Shown here: positions 1-8,975 of the stretch, one piece after another
Position numbering within the stretch: position 1 is the first letter of the stretch
Layout of the letters: the number at the start of each line of letters is the position of its first letter
Source of the DNA: Streptomyces sp. NBC_00335
Lineage (GTDB): Bacteria > Actinomycetota > Actinomycetes > Streptomycetales > Streptomycetaceae
NCBI RefSeq assembly: GCF_036127095.1
Contig: NZ_CP108006.1
Span: 2,418,001-2,482,000 of the forward strand
Direction of reading: 5' to 3'
DNA: 64,000 nt
Position numbers and translations under genes: made by a program
The notes under the pieces: generated by a model
What the model was told of the DNA's origin: nothing
Seen by the model: only the letters and a program-made list of their open reading frames with translations
Databases searched by the model: none

Positions 1-115
1 AGATGCCGTTGCGCTCCGTGAAGATGAAGCGCTTCATCTTCGGGTTCCAACGGCGGGTCTGGTGACCGAAGTGGACGCCGCTTTCCAGCAGCTCCCGCAT
101 CGTTACGACGGCCAT
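1..115 (-). CDS. rpsB: 30S ribosomal protein S2, N-terminal part (cut by window edge)
   Basis: Reading leftward from the ATG at 115 gives a protein beginning [20 protein letters not shown], followed by [12 protein letters not shown]. This is the conserved N-terminus of ribosomal protein S2, including the [14 protein letters not shown] signature. Only the first 38 codons are inside the window; the rest lies to the left. S2 is a component of the small ribosomal subunit. The gene runs away from the peptidase gene at 368, so the 252-base gap between them should carry both promoters. Identification is firm because the family start is nearly invariant. Confidence 0.93.
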
Positions 116-367
116 GGCCATCTCCTTGTTTTCTCGGTTTGGTTCCTGACGCCCCTGTCGCGCCCTGCCCCCGTAGAGGGGACCGAGAGACGCTGTCACC
201 TGGCCCTGAGGGGCCGGTGCTGGGGCGTGCGAAGTCGACCCGGTGACCCGGATCGCCACAAGAAGTGTACGGGACCCGGTGGTATGCCGGATGACGCGGT
301 TGTCCACAGCTCCCCGCCCGTCCACAGGCCCGCCCGGGACCGGCTCCTGAAGCGGAACCATTCCCCC

Positions 368-883
368 ATGACGAAGCTGCTGCTCACCCTGCTCCTGGCC
401 CTGGGCCTGACCCTGACCCCGGCTCCGACGAAGCCCGGGTCGCCGGGGCCGGCCCCGGGCGGACGCCCGCTCCCGTCCCCCCTGACGGTGATCCGCTGGT
501 GGGACCCGCCCCCGACCCCGTACGCGGCGGGCCACCGCGGGGTGGACCTGGCGGCCCCGGTGGGCACGGAGCTCCGCGCGGTCGGTCCGGGCCGGGTCCA
601 CTTCGCCGGCCCGGTCGCGGGCCGCGGGGTCCTCTCGCTGACCCTCCCGAACGGCCTGCGCACGACGTACGAACCGGTCCGCCCCCTGGTGGCACAGGGC
701 GCCGAGGTCACGACGGGCCAGGTGGTGGCCCTCCTCACGGACGGCCCCCACTGCCCCCGCTCATGCCTCCACTGGGGCCTCCTCCACCAGGAGACCTACC
801 TCAACCCCCTGAAACTCCTCCCCCACCCAACCCCCCGCCTACTCCCCCTGCCCCACCCGAGCTTTCAGCCGCCGGGCGCTTGA
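368..883 (+). CDS. M23-family secreted peptidase (LytM-like)
   Basis: This 171-residue protein starts at the ATG at 368, directly before a hydrophobic Leu-rich signal peptide (about residues 3-20). A Pro/Gly-rich spacer follows, then a compact M23 domain. Visible M23 signatures are [17 protein letters not shown] (the His/Asp zinc ligands of the HxxxD motif) and CLHWGLL near the C-terminus (the second HxH-like ligand). Such enzymes cleave peptidoglycan cross-bridges outside the membrane. An open frame continues upstream to 62, but it has no signal peptide and overlaps the rpsB start, so I rejected it. The last codons and the stop lie inside a GC-rich interspersed repeat. Next to rpsB and whiG this is a conserved Streptomyces neighbour. 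Confidence 0.85.
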
Positions 884-1005
884 GACCGGGGTCAGGGCAC
901 TTCCAGCCGTCCGGCGCTTGAGGACCGGGGTCCGGGCACTTCCAGCCGTCCGGCGCTTGAGGACCGGGGTCTGGGGCGGAGCCCTGGGAACGGTCGAAGG
1001 GCGGG
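871..1005. repeat. GC-rich interspersed element, 39-bp tandem copies
   Basis: The stretch holds two near-identical 39-bp units (895-933 and 934-972), preceded by a partial unit at 871-894. Each contains CCGGCGCTTGAGGACCGGGG. The last unit runs on into a GGGGTCTGGGGCGGAGCCC-like tail. The same core occurs at about 20600-20655 and, read through as protein, inside smc at about 35400-35475. The M23 peptidase stop codon is the TGA in GCGCTTGAGACC of the first copy. Confidence 0.75.
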
Positions 1006-1105
1006 TAGGGGACGGCCCCGCAGGGCATCGCACCCACCACACCGTCACGACCTGGGGCCGGCCCCCGGACTGGAGGCTCGGCCAGAGCCGGAAGCCGGGG
1101 CCGGG

Positions 1106-1687
1106 TCAGCCCCCGACGCCCCGCAGCGCCATCGCCACCGCCGCATCCGTGACAACGCCGGGATCCTCCCCCGCGCCACCCTCGATCCGCCGGACGGCGG
1201 CGTCCACCACACCCTGAAGCAGCATCGCGGCCAGCCTCGGCTCCGCCTGCCCCAGCGCGCCCAACGCCTCCACGATCATCGCGATCAGGCTCCCGTGCGC
1301 CGCACGGATCTTCTCCCGCGCCCCGGCGTCCAGCTCGCTCGCCGAGATCGCCACCACCGCCCGGTGCCGCTTGTCCCCCACCAGCCCCAGCTGGCAGCGC
1401 ACGTACGCCTCGATCTTCGCCTCCGGCGCCTCCGCCTCGGACATGGCCGCCTCGATCTCGGCCGCCCACACGGGGAAGTCCACCGCGCACAGCTCTTCGA
1501 CGACGGCCGCGCGGGATCGGAAGTACTCGTACACGGAGGACCGGGCGAGGCCGGTGCGCTCGGCGAGGGCGGGGAAGGTCAGCGCTTCCGTCCCCCCTTC
1601 GGACAGCAGGGAACGCGCGGCGTCCAACAGGGCGCCGCGCTGCATCGACCGGTGCTCGGCCACGGAGGCCGCTCGAATCCTGGGCAC
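1106..1687 (-). CDS. TetR/AcrR-family transcriptional regulator
   Basis: The 193-residue protein starts at the GTG at 1687. Its N-terminal helix-turn-helix reads ALTFPALAERTGLARSSVYEYF (about residues 35-56), the classic TetR recognition helix pattern. The C-terminal part is an Ala-rich helical ligand-binding domain of unknown specificity. It lies 74 bases downstream of whiG on the same strand and ends in the intergenic repeat. The target cannot be read from the sequence: there is no divergent partner, so self-regulation or an unlinked target are both possible. The position next to whiG is conserved in Streptomyces, but I know of no direct role in sporulation. Confidence 0.85.
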   Translation of the reverse strand: MPRIRAASVAEHRSMQRGALLDAARSLLSEGGTEALTFPALAERTGLARSSVYEYFRSRAAVVEELCAVDFPVWAAEIEAAMSEAEAPEAKIEAYVRCQLGLVGDKRHRAVVAISASELDAGAREKIRAAHGSLIAMIVEALGALGQAEPRLAAMLLQGVVDAAVRRIEGGAGEDPGVVTDAAVAMALRGVGG

Positions 1688-1761
1688 GCGTCCACTCTAC
1701 GGATGTACCGCAAGGCCGGCGCACGCTCTCGGCCTCCGCCCCCGCGCACCGGGCCCCCGGT

Positions 1762-2595
1762 TCAGCGCCCGACGTCCGCCAGCTTCGCGCGCAGCTGCAG
1801 GACGGACTTCGTGTGGATCTGGCTGACGCGGCTCTCGGTGACCCCGAGGACGTTGCCGATCTCGGCGAGCGTGAGGCCCTCGTAGTAGTAGAGGGTCACC
1901 ACCGTCTTCTCCCGCTCGGGCAGCGTGTTGATGGCCCGCGCCAGCAGCCGCCGCAACTCCCGGTCCTCGGCGACCTCCACCGGGTTGTCCGCGGCGGTGT
2001 CCTCCAGGGTGTCCATCAGGGAGAGGCGGTCGCCCTCCCCGCCGACGTGCAGCAGCTCTTCCAGGGCGACCACGTTGGCCAGCGACAACTGGCTGAAAAC
2101 GGCGTGCAGATCCTCCACGCCGATGCCCATTTCCCCGGCGACCTCGTGCTCGGTCGGGGTGCGCCGCAGCTGGGCCTCCAGCGTGGCGTAGGCCCGTTCC
2201 ACGGCGCGCGCCTTCTGCCGCACCGAGCGGGGGATCCAGTCCAGCGCCCGCAACTCGTCGATCATCGCGCCGCGGATGCGGGTGATCGCGTACGTCTCGA
2301 ACTTGATGGACCGTTCGATGTCGAACTTCTCGATGGCGTCGATCAGTCCGAAGACTCCGGAGGAGACGAAGTCGGCCTGTTCCACATTGGGCGGCAGACC
2401 GACGCTGACGCGGCCCGCCACGTACTTCACGAGGGGCGAGTAATGCAGGATCAGCTGCTCCCGCAGCCGCTCGTCACCCGAGTCCTTGTACGAGCGCCAC
2501 AGCACCTCCAGGGACGAGGGCGCGGTGGACCGCTCGCTGCCGCGCGCAGCGGGGGGCACCGCAGCGCGGTCGGACCCTGAGGTGTGCTGGGGCAT
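1762..2595 (-). CDS. whiG: RNA polymerase sigma factor WhiG (FliA-type)
   Basis: The 277-residue protein is a sigma-70 family member of the FliA/SigD (28 kDa) class. Region 2 reads [45 protein letters not shown] with the core-binding and -10 recognition helices. Region 3 follows ([19 protein letters not shown]). Region 4 has the -35 helix-turn-helix [25 protein letters not shown]. WhiG commits Streptomyces aerial hyphae to sporulation and drives whiH and whiI. A poorly conserved N-terminal tail of about 30 residues precedes region 2. It is preceded by a 239-base gap, so it probably has its own promoter. Confidence 0.96.
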   Translation of the reverse strand: MPQHTSGSDRAAVPPAARGSERSTAPSSLEVLWRSYKDSGDERLREQLILHYSPLVKYVAGRVSVGLPPNVEQADFVSSGVFGLIDAIEKFDIERSIKFETYAITRIRGAMIDELRALDWIPRSVRQKARAVERAYATLEAQLRRTPTEHEVAGEMGIGVEDLHAVFSQLSLANVVALEELLHVGGEGDRLSLMDTLEDTAADNPVEVAEDRELRRLLARAINTLPEREKTVVTLYYYEGLTLAEIGNVLGVTESRVSQIHTKSVLQLRAKLADVGR

Positions 2596-2834
2596 GCTTC
2601 GCCTTTGCCGGAGCCGGATTCCTTGGGAGCGTAGCGTGACGGAAGTGTCGCGGTGCGCGAAGAGTACGGGATCGCGCGGGCCCGCAAGGGCGCCCCGACT
2701 CGCGCGGGAGACCCGGGACCGGCGCCTGGCGCACGGTCCCGGCGGGTGCCACCGGGAAGACCGCGTCTCTCATCGGCTTCACTCTTTCACCGGAATGCCC
2801 CAGGTCAACGACCGCCTCGCCGGGTGGCTCCGCT

Positions 2835-4049
2835 TTATGCGCCTCCTCCCGGCCGCTTCGGGGTCAACTGCCAGCCGTCGCCCTGCCGTTCGACGAACCC
2901 CAGAGAGTGAAGTTCGTACAGTCTGCCGATGACTTCATCAGTGCCGGTGCCCGCAGCGAGGGCCAGCTCCTCCAGGTCCGCGAGGCGCCCCGCCGGGAGG
3001 GCTTCGAGTACCCGGACCGCTTCGGGACCCAGCAGGTCCCGGGCGATCACGGGGCCCCGCCTCTCGGGGGCCAGCTCGCCCATCCCTCCGACCAGCTCGA
3101 TGACCTCCGCCGCGTCCGTGACCAGCGAGGCCTCGCCGCGCAGCAGTTCGTGCACGCCGGCGGAGAGCCCGCTGGTGGCCGGGCCCGGGATGCCCATGGT
3201 GATCCTCCCCAGCGCCTGGGCCCGCCGGGCGGTGACCAGGGACCCGCTGCGGTGGGCCGCCTCCACGACGACCGTGCCCCGGGTCAAGGCGGCGATGACA
3301 CGGTTGCGCAGGACGAAACGGCTCGGCGTGGGATGGCTGCCGGGCGGCAGCTCCCCGAGGACCAGCCCCTGCGCGGCGATCCGCCCGAGCAGTCCGGCGT
3401 GCCCGCGCGGGTAGGGCACGTCCACCCCGCAGGCCAGCACGGCGGCCGTGGCTCCGCCGGCGGCGAGGGCCCCGCGGTGGGCGGCGCCGTCGATCCCGTA
3501 GGCGGCGCCGGAGACCACCACCCACCCGCGCTCGGCGAGTTCACCGGCCAGGCTCTGCGCCATGTGTGCCCCGTACGGGGTGCACGCGCGGGCCCCCACC
3601 ACCGCCACGGAGCGCAGGGCCCAGGCCCGCAGGCTCGGCCTGCCCCGCACCCACAATCCGACGGGCCGGGCGTCACCGAGGTCGTCCAGCTGACTCGGCC
3701 ACTCCGCAGACCCGGGGCAGACGAACCGGCCCCCGGTCTCGGCGGCGGCCGCCAGGTCCCGCCGGGGGTCGGCCGACGCGGCCCGGCGGCGGTATCCGGC
3801 GAGCCTCTCGGCGCCGACCCCGGCCAGCACCCCGGGCTCCGGCGCGGGCCCGGTCAGCAGCCGTATCAGCCCGACGGCCCCGTGCGCCCGCAGCCAGCGT
3901 CCGCCGTGCTCCTCCCCGGGCTCCAGGACCCGGGTGAGGGCGGCCCGCGCGAGCACCTCACCCCCGGGCTCCGCCCCCGGCTCCGGCTCCGGGCTCTGTG
4001 CCGGGCTGCTTCCCGGGCCCGGTCCCGGGGCCGGCGTCGCGGCGGTCAT
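2835..4049 (-). CDS. dprA: DNA-processing protein DprA
   Basis: The 404-residue protein has the extended Rossmann fold of DprA/Smf: VAVVGARACTPYG (GSR-like loop), WVVVSGAAYGIDGAAHRGAL, and FVLRNRVIAALTRGTVVVEA followed by SGSLVTARRAQALGR. A Pro/Glu-rich leader of about 30 residues and an N-terminal helical domain come first. A winged-helix-like C-terminus ends VERQGDGWQL. DprA binds single-stranded DNA and loads RecA in transformable bacteria. Its start ATG overlaps the TGA of the upstream comM-like gene by four bases, so the two are translationally coupled. Streptomyces are not known for natural transformation, so its role here is uncertain. Confidence 0.94.
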   Translation of the reverse strand: MTAATPAPGPGPGSSPAQSPEPEPGAEPGGEVLARAALTRVLEPGEEHGGRWLRAHGAVGLIRLLTGPAPEPGVLAGVGAERLAGYRRRAASADPRRDLAAAAETGGRFVCPGSAEWPSQLDDLGDARPVGLWVRGRPSLRAWALRSVAVVGARACTPYGAHMAQSLAGELAERGWVVVSGAAYGIDGAAHRGALAAGGATAAVLACGVDVPYPRGHAGLLGRIAAQGLVLGELPPGSHPTPSRFVLRNRVIAALTRGTVVVEAAHRSGSLVTARRAQALGRITMGIPGPATSGLSAGVHELLRGEASLVTDAAEVIELVGGMGELAPERRGPVIARDLLGPEAVRVLEALPAGRLADLEELALAAGTGTDEVIGRLYELHSLGFVERQGDGWQLTPKRPGGGA

Positions 4050-5668
4050 GAGGCGGCGTCCAGGTGCGCCGCGGCTCCGCGGGCGATCCCGGTGCGCAGT
4101 TCGAGGGCGACCGCCACGTCCAGGGCGTCGGGGCGGTCCCGGCTCCTCAGGTCCGCCACCGTCCAGGCGACCCGGAGCACCCGGTCGAGCCCCCGCGCGG
4201 TCAGCAGGCCGCGCTCCAGGTCCCGCTCGGCCTGGGCCAGTGCGCCCGGGGCGGCCGGCCAGCGGGTCCGCAGCTCGTGGCCCGGGACCTCCGCGTTGAG
4301 CCGCCAGGGCGTGCCGTCGAGCCGGACAGCCGCCCGCTCCCGGGCCTCCCGGACCCGCGCGGCCACCGCCGCCGTGGCTTCGCCGCGGCCCCCGCGCCCC
4401 AGCAGATCGGAGCGGGTGACCGGCTCGACCTCCACGCGCAGGTCCACCCGGTCCAGCAGCGGCCCCGACAGCCGGGCCTGGTAGCGGCGGACCACCGAGG
4501 CCGGGCAGTCGCAGCCGGTCCCGTGCAGGGTGTGCCGCCCGCAGGGACAGGGGTTGGCGGCCAGCACCATCAGGAACCGGGCCGGCAGGCGTACCACCCC
4601 GGCGGCACGGGCGATGACCACGTGTCCCGCTTCGAGGGGCTGCCTCAGGGCGTCGAGGGCCTTGGTGCTGAACTCCGCGGCTTCGTCCAGGAACAGCACC
4701 CCCCTGTGGGCCAGGGACACCGCTCCGGGCCTGGCCACACCAGCTCCGCCCCCGACGAGCGACTGCATGGTCGCCGAGTGGTGCGGGGCGCAGTAGGGGG
4801 GCCGGGCCACGAGCGGTTCGCCCGGGGGCAGGATTCCCGCGACCGAGTGGACGGCCGTGACCTCCAGGGAGTCCTGTCGGGTGAGCGGGGGCATGATCCA
4901 GGGGATCCGCTCGGCCATCATCGTCTTGCCCGCGCCCGGCGGTCCGCTCAGGAAGAGGTGGTGGCCCCCGGCGGCGGCCACCTCCAGGGCCCGGCGCGCC
5001 GCGTACTGTCCGGCGACGTCGGCGAGGTCGGGGACGTCCCGCCCGTCACCGTCGCGGGCCACCCCCGTGCCGAGTCCGGCGCCGGGGACGACCAGCCCCG
5101 CGAGCATCGGGTCGGGGCGCCCGGACGGATCCGGCGGATCCTCCTCGGGGACCTCCCCCTCCGTGAGCACCGCGATCAGCTGCCGCAGGCTGCGCACCCC
5201 GAGCACCGAGACGTCCGGGACGAGCATGGCCTCGGCCGCGCACTGCTGCGGGACCACGACCTGCCGGTATCCGGCCTCGGCGGCGGCGAGCACCGCCGGC
5301 AGGATCCCGCGGACGGGACGCACCCGGCCGTCCAGTCCCAGCTCCCCGATGAGGACGAGATCGGCGATCACCTTCGGGTCGACCACCTCGGCGGCGCCGA
5401 GCACGGCGGCCGCCACGGCGAGATCGAAGCCCGCGCCCGACTTCGGGACGGACGCCGGGCTGAGGCCGACGGTGAGCTTCTTCTGCGGCCAGGCGGCGCC
5501 CGAGTTCACCACGGCCGCCCTGACCCGGTCCCGGCTCTCGACCAGGGTCTTGTCGGGCAGCCCCACCAGGGAGAAGGTGGCGACCCCGGGCTCCAGGTCG
5601 GCCTGGACCTCCACGACCACGCCGTCGACGCCCACGAGGGCGACCGAGCAGGCCCGTGCGAACCCCAT
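4046..5668 (-). CDS. YifB/ComM-family AAA+ ATPase (magnesium-chelatase-like)
   Basis: The 540-residue protein starts at the ATG at 5668 with [20 protein letters not shown]. That start overlaps the yraN stop by one base (TGATG). The N-terminal Lon-protease-like domain contains LVGLPDKTLVESRDRVRAAV. The AAA+ core has Walker A FLSGPPGAGKTMMAERI and Walker B RGVLFLDEAAEF, then the Mg-chelatase C-terminal part with FLMVLAANPCPCG. ComM homologues are hexameric helicases that promote branch migration during recombination of imported DNA. An in-frame extension to 6082 exists but would read through yraN, so I rejected it. Together with yraN and dprA it forms one tightly overlapping operon. Confidence 0.92.
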   Translation of the reverse strand: MGFARACSVALVGVDGVVVEVQADLEPGVATFSLVGLPDKTLVESRDRVRAAVVNSGAAWPQKKLTVGLSPASVPKSGAGFDLAVAAAVLGAAEVVDPKVIADLVLIGELGLDGRVRPVRGILPAVLAAAEAGYRQVVVPQQCAAEAMLVPDVSVLGVRSLRQLIAVLTEGEVPEEDPPDPSGRPDPMLAGLVVPGAGLGTGVARDGDGRDVPDLADVAGQYAARRALEVAAAGGHHLFLSGPPGAGKTMMAERIPWIMPPLTRQDSLEVTAVHSVAGILPPGEPLVARPPYCAPHHSATMQSLVGGGAGVARPGAVSLAHRGVLFLDEAAEFSTKALDALRQPLEAGHVVIARAAGVVRLPARFLMVLAANPCPCGRHTLHGTGCDCPASVVRRYQARLSGPLLDRVDLRVEVEPVTRSDLLGRGGRGEATAAVAARVREARERAAVRLDGTPWRLNAEVPGHELRTRWPAAPGALAQAERDLERGLLTARGLDRVLRVAWTVADLRSRDRPDALDVAVALELRTGIARGAAAHLDAAS

Positions 5669-6039
5669 CAGGCCGCCCCCCTGACGTGCTCCACCACGGG
5701 CCCGCCGCGCCGCGGCAGGAGGACACCGACGAGGTCGATGCGGACCCCGCCCGTGGGTGGTCCCCCGTGGTCGGCCAGCCAGCGCCCGGCGAGCCTGCGC
5801 AAGCGCTCGGCCTTGGCGGGCCGCAGCGCGGCCATGGGATGTTCGAACTCCCCCGCCCGCCGGGTCTTGACCTCGCACACGACGAGGGCGTCCCCGTCCC
5901 GGGCGACGATGTCGATCTCCCCGCCGCGACACCGCCAGTTCCGCGCGATCACGGTCATCCCGGCTTCGGTGAGCCGCCGCGTCGCGAGGTCCTCGCCGTA
6001 CCGCCCCAATGCCTGCTGTGCCACGCCCTTCGCGTTCAT
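5668..6039 (-). CDS. YraN-family (UPF0102) endonuclease-like protein
   Basis: The 123-residue protein shows the PD-(D/E)xK-like core of the UPF0102/YraN family: [50 protein letters not shown]. The E-x-D and E-x-K residues form the presumed metal site. Biochemical function in this family is poorly established; a Holliday-junction-resolvase-like fold is the usual description. It is first in the operon with the comM-like gene and dprA, sharing one base with the comM-like start. The gene context, not the sequence alone, suggests DNA handling. Confidence 0.9.
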   Translation of the reverse strand: MNAKGVAQQALGRYGEDLATRRLTEAGMTVIARNWRCRGGEIDIVARDGDALVVCEVKTRRAGEFEHPMAALRPAKAERLRRLAGRWLADHGGPPTGGVRIDLVGVLLPRRGGPVVEHVRGAA

Positions 6040-6208
6040 CCGGCACCACCTCCGGCACCGACGATCCCGCGTCCCCGCCCACCTAGTGGATCTTGGTGGA
6101 CAGCCGGGGCGATGTGGAAAACCGCGTCACCCCGGCGAGGGAACCGGCCCGGAGGCCAGCTGCCGGAGGAGGCCAGTTGCGGGAAGGAGATCAGCCGCCG
6201 GAAGGAGG

Positions 6209-6517
6209 TCAGCTGCCCGGAAGTTCGAGATCGCTCTTGTTGAGCTCCTCGATGTTCACGTCCTTGAAGGTCAGCACCCGCACCTGCTTCACGAACCGAG
6301 CCGGTCTGTACATGTCCCAGACCCACGCGTCGGCCATCGAGACCTCGAAAAAGACCTCCCCCTGTACCGAGTGCACCTGCATCTCGTAGTCGTTGGTGAG
6401 GTAGAAACGGCGTTCGGTCTCGATCACATACTTGAACAGCCCGACGACGTCGCGGTACTCGCGATAGAGCTTCAGCTCCATCTCGGTCTCGTACTTCTCG
6501 AGGTCCTCGGCACTCAT
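6209..6517 (-). CDS. DUF2469 domain protein
   Basis: The 102-residue protein begins MSAEDLEKYETEMELKLYREY and matches the actinobacterial DUF2469 family along its whole length. It is small, acidic and has no signal peptide or membrane segment; aromatic residues are frequent in the middle (FEVSMADAWVWDMYRPARF). The function of the family is unknown. It lies between a Nudix/signal peptidase group upstream and yraN downstream, a placement conserved in actinobacteria. I see no catalytic motif. Confidence 0.88.
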   Translation of the reverse strand: MSAEDLEKYETEMELKLYREYRDVVGLFKYVIETERRFYLTNDYEMQVHSVQGEVFFEVSMADAWVWDMYRPARFVKQVRVLTFKDVNIEELNKSDLELPGS

Positions 6518-6572
6518 GGCATGTTCCCCTTCAGCCGTGCGTCCCCCTATTGTGCGCCAGGCCCGTGCGCCC

Positions 6573-7136
6573 CTAAACGATTTCCGGGGCCAGGTTCACG
6601 GGCGCACCCGGGGGACCGTCGTCGAGCAGCGTGCGGAGCAGCTCTGCGAGTCTGGTCGGGTACACCGTCTCATGGGCCGCAAGCAGTTCCTCGGAGGTCC
6701 ACCACCTGGTGCCCGAGACGCTCCGTCGCTCCAGCTCGGTGAGGCCTCCCAGCACGGTCGCGGTCTGGGTCGTCCGGGCCAGGAAGTACCACTCGTCCTG
6801 CTCCCAGCGGCGCCCGTCGAAGGGGAACGAGCAGTAGCGGTGCCACAGCACCGGCCCCAGTTCCACGTCGGTGATCCCGGTCTCCTCCGCGAGCTCGCGG
6901 AGCGCGGCCTGTTCCCGGGTCTCGGCCCCTTCCAGGCCTCCGCCCGGGGTGAACCACCAGTCGTCCGCCGGGTCTCCCGGCTCGAAGCCGTGCATCAGCA
7001 GGATCCGGTCCTCGGGGTCCAGCAGGATCACCCGTGCCACCTTGCGCGGCGCGACCGGCGCTTCCCGCCCTTCCCGCTCCTCCGGCCCTCCCGGCCCCGA
7101 GCCGGCCCCCGGCCCCGCCGGGGCGTCAGCGGACAT
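6573..7136 (-). CDS. Nudix hydrolase
   Basis: The 187-residue protein carries a Nudix box, GGGLEGAETREQAALRELAEETGI (about residues 66-89), with the REx2EE metal-binding core. It is preceded by DDWWFTPGG, typical of enzymes that hydrolyse nucleoside diphosphates linked to another moiety. The N-terminus is Ala/Gly/Pro-rich for about 20 residues. The substrate cannot be predicted. It overlaps the end of the signal peptidase gene sipZ by 11 bases, so it is probably co-transcribed with it. That matches the published S. lividans arrangement, where sipZ heads a separate operon with unrelated genes. Confidence 0.9.
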   Translation of the reverse strand: MSADAPAGPGAGSGPGGPEEREGREAPVAPRKVARVILLDPEDRILLMHGFEPGDPADDWWFTPGGGLEGAETREQAALRELAEETGITDVELGPVLWHRYCSFPFDGRRWEQDEWYFLARTTQTATVLGGLTELERRSVSGTRWWTSEELLAAHETVYPTRLAELLRTLLDDGPPGAPVNLAPEIV

Positions 7137-7902
7137 CGGCCCGCTCCCGCCTCCGCCCGCGCCCGAGAACCCGTACGACCGGCCCGTACGCGGCTCCGAG
7201 CACCACCAGGGCGGCTCCGCCCACCACCGCGAACACCTGGAGCAGCAGCGGCCCCGGCCCCGAGGTCCCGCCGGGCAGGGCGGCGTAGGCCGCGGGCCGC
7301 TCCACCATCGCCATGTCGGGCCAGGCGAGGGCGTCGACGCGGCCCTGTACCGCCGAGCGCGCCACCGTCCCCTGTCCGGCCTCCTCCAGGTGTGCCCGGG
7401 AGTCCAGCGAGGCTCCGCGCCGGTCGCCGAGCAGGAAGAGGTTGCCCTCGGGCACCGTCACCTCGAACGGCGTCCGGGAGGCGGACCCGCCCGGAGCGCC
7501 CGCCACGTCGAGCTTCTCCGCCTCGATGTACGGCTCGTCCAGCTCCTTGCCGTTGACGGTGAGCCGGCCGCCGTCACCGCAGCACTTGACCGTGTCCCCG
7601 CCGACGCCGACGACCCGCTTGACCATCGGCGAATCGCTCCACTGCCCGTCCTTGAAGATCACCACGTCCCCGCGGCGCACGTCCCCGCCGGTGATCCGCT
7701 GCGCCAGCACGCGGTCTCCGGGCTTCACGGTGGGCATCATCGAGTCGGTCGGCACCGTGTACGGCTGGTACGTGACGGCTCCCCACACGAACCCGCCCAG
7801 GAAGAGCACAAAGCCGATGGCCACGGCGACTCCCGACAGCATGCTGCCGAGAGCACCGCGGCCATCGCCGTCACCTGCTCGTATTGCTTGTGTTCCGCCC
7901 AT
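7126..7902 (-). CDS. sipZ: Signal peptidase I, SipZ-like
   Basis: I chose the ATG at 7902 (258 residues) because GGGGG lies eight bases upstream; a GTG at 7917 would add five residues. An N-terminal membrane segment (about residues 22-45) is followed by YTVPTDSMMPTV with catalytic Ser54 and VKRVVGVGGD with catalytic Lys95. GDRRGASLDSR is the conserved C-terminal box. A second hydrophobic segment (LLLQVFAVVGGAALVVLGAAY) anchors the C-terminus, an unusual topology known from the S. lividans SipX, SipY and SipZ enzymes. The protein cleaves signal peptides of exported precursors outside the membrane. Last of four tandem paralogues; the letter is assigned by gene order. Confidence 0.85.
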   Translation of the reverse strand: MGGTQAIRAGDGDGRGALGSMLSGVAVAIGFVLFLGGFVWGAVTYQPYTVPTDSMMPTVKPGDRVLAQRITGGDVRRGDVVIFKDGQWSDSPMVKRVVGVGGDTVKCCGDGGRLTVNGKELDEPYIEAEKLDVAGAPGGSASRTPFEVTVPEGNLFLLGDRRGASLDSRAHLEEAGQGTVARSAVQGRVDALAWPDMAMVERPAAYAALPGGTSGPGPLLLQVFAVVGGAALVVLGAAYGPVVRVLGRGRRRERADVR

Positions 7903-7947
7903 TGCAAGCGCCCCCACACTCGGAGATCGATCGACCTGGGCGGCACC

Positions 7948-8916
7948 CTACCTGCCGGTACGCCCCGCGGTCAGCCTCTGCCTGCGCCACAGCACGACCG
8001 GCACCGCGCCGGCGAACCCGAGGGCCGCGGGGCCGAGCCCGACCGGAGCCAGCCCGGCGGCGTCCAGACCGAGCGCGGTGGCCTTGGTCTGCGTGCCGAT
8101 GCCCGGCTGGTCGTAGGTGTCCGGGACCGGCAGGGTGGACCAGCGGGTGATCGGCCAGGCGACCACCACGGCGCGTCCGACGACATCGCTGACGGGCACG
8201 AAGCCCTGGGTGGGGTCCTGCTGGTGGTAACGGGAGTCCTGCGAGTTCTGCCGGTGGTCGCCCATCACCCAGATCTTGCCCTTGGGCACGGTGAGCGGAC
8301 CGAAGGGGAAGTCGTCGCACGGGGTGTTGCCCGGGAAGATGTACGGCTCGTCGAGCTCCTTGCCGTTGACGATGACCGGTCCCCCCTTCTTGCACTCGAC
8401 CGTGTCGCCTCCGATGGCGATCGTCCTCTTGATCAGGTCCTTCTCCTCGGCGGACGGCATGAGGCCGATCCAGCTGAGGGCCTTCTGCGCGATGTTGGGG
8501 TCCGGGGTGGGCTCCCCGCTCAGCCAGTTCGACGGGTCGTGGAAGACGACGACCTCACCGCGCTCGGGCTCCGATCCGAACCACGGCGTCAGCTTGTCCA
8601 CGAGCACCCGGTCGCCGCGCTGCAGGGTGTTCTGCATCGAGTCGGAGGGGATCGAGAACGCCTGCACCAGGAAGGTCTTGATCAGTAGGGCGAGCAGCAG
8701 GGCGATTCCGATCAGGAGCGGCAGCTCCTTCCAGAACGACCGGTGCGAGCGTGCCGCGGCGCCGTCCTGCGCGTCGCCGTCGTTCTCGACGGCATCGGGC
8801 CCGGAGGAGTCGTTCGGCTCCTCGCCACCCTCGTCGCGTCCGGATCGTGCACCAACCGCCACGTCCCCCACATCCACTCCTCGTTCGGAAATCGACGCCC
8901 GGCCCTGATGAGGCAC
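7948..8916 (-). CDS. sipY: Signal peptidase I, SipY-like
   Basis: The 322-residue protein starts at a GTG preceded by the strong ribosome site GGGAGGGGAGGG. An acidic cytoplasmic tail of about 60 residues precedes the membrane anchor (LPLLIGIALLLALLIKTFLV). Then comes FSIPSDSM with catalytic Ser93 and DLIKRTIAIGGD with catalytic Lys163; GDHRQNSQDSR is the third conserved box. A hydrophobic C-terminal segment (GLAPVGLGPAALGFAGAVPVVLW) gives a second membrane anchor. In S. lividans SipY is reported as a major enzyme of the set. The name rests on position and topology, not on alignment. Confidence 0.86.
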   Translation of the reverse strand: MPHQGRASISERGVDVGDVAVGARSGRDEGGEEPNDSSGPDAVENDGDAQDGAAARSHRSFWKELPLLIGIALLLALLIKTFLVQAFSIPSDSMQNTLQRGDRVLVDKLTPWFGSEPERGEVVVFHDPSNWLSGEPTPDPNIAQKALSWIGLMPSAEEKDLIKRTIAIGGDTVECKKGGPVIVNGKELDEPYIFPGNTPCDDFPFGPLTVPKGKIWVMGDHRQNSQDSRYHQQDPTQGFVPVSDVVGRAVVVAWPITRWSTLPVPDTYDQPGIGTQTKATALGLDAAGLAPVGLGPAALGFAGAVPVVLWRRQRLTAGRTGR

Positions 8917-8975
8917 GGGCCCTCCCCTCCCTTAACGAGCGGGAGTTCCCGAAGGCGCGGGAGACCAAGGACACA

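Noticed and set aside
2596..2834. Possible BldD box upstream of whiG
   Set aside because: TCACTCTTTCACC resembles only part of the palindrome; spacing and the other half do not fit.
2907..4484. Plus-strand open frame opposite dprA and the comM-like gene
   Set aside because: Composition is Arg/Gly/Pro-rich and mirrors the codon bias of the antisense genes.
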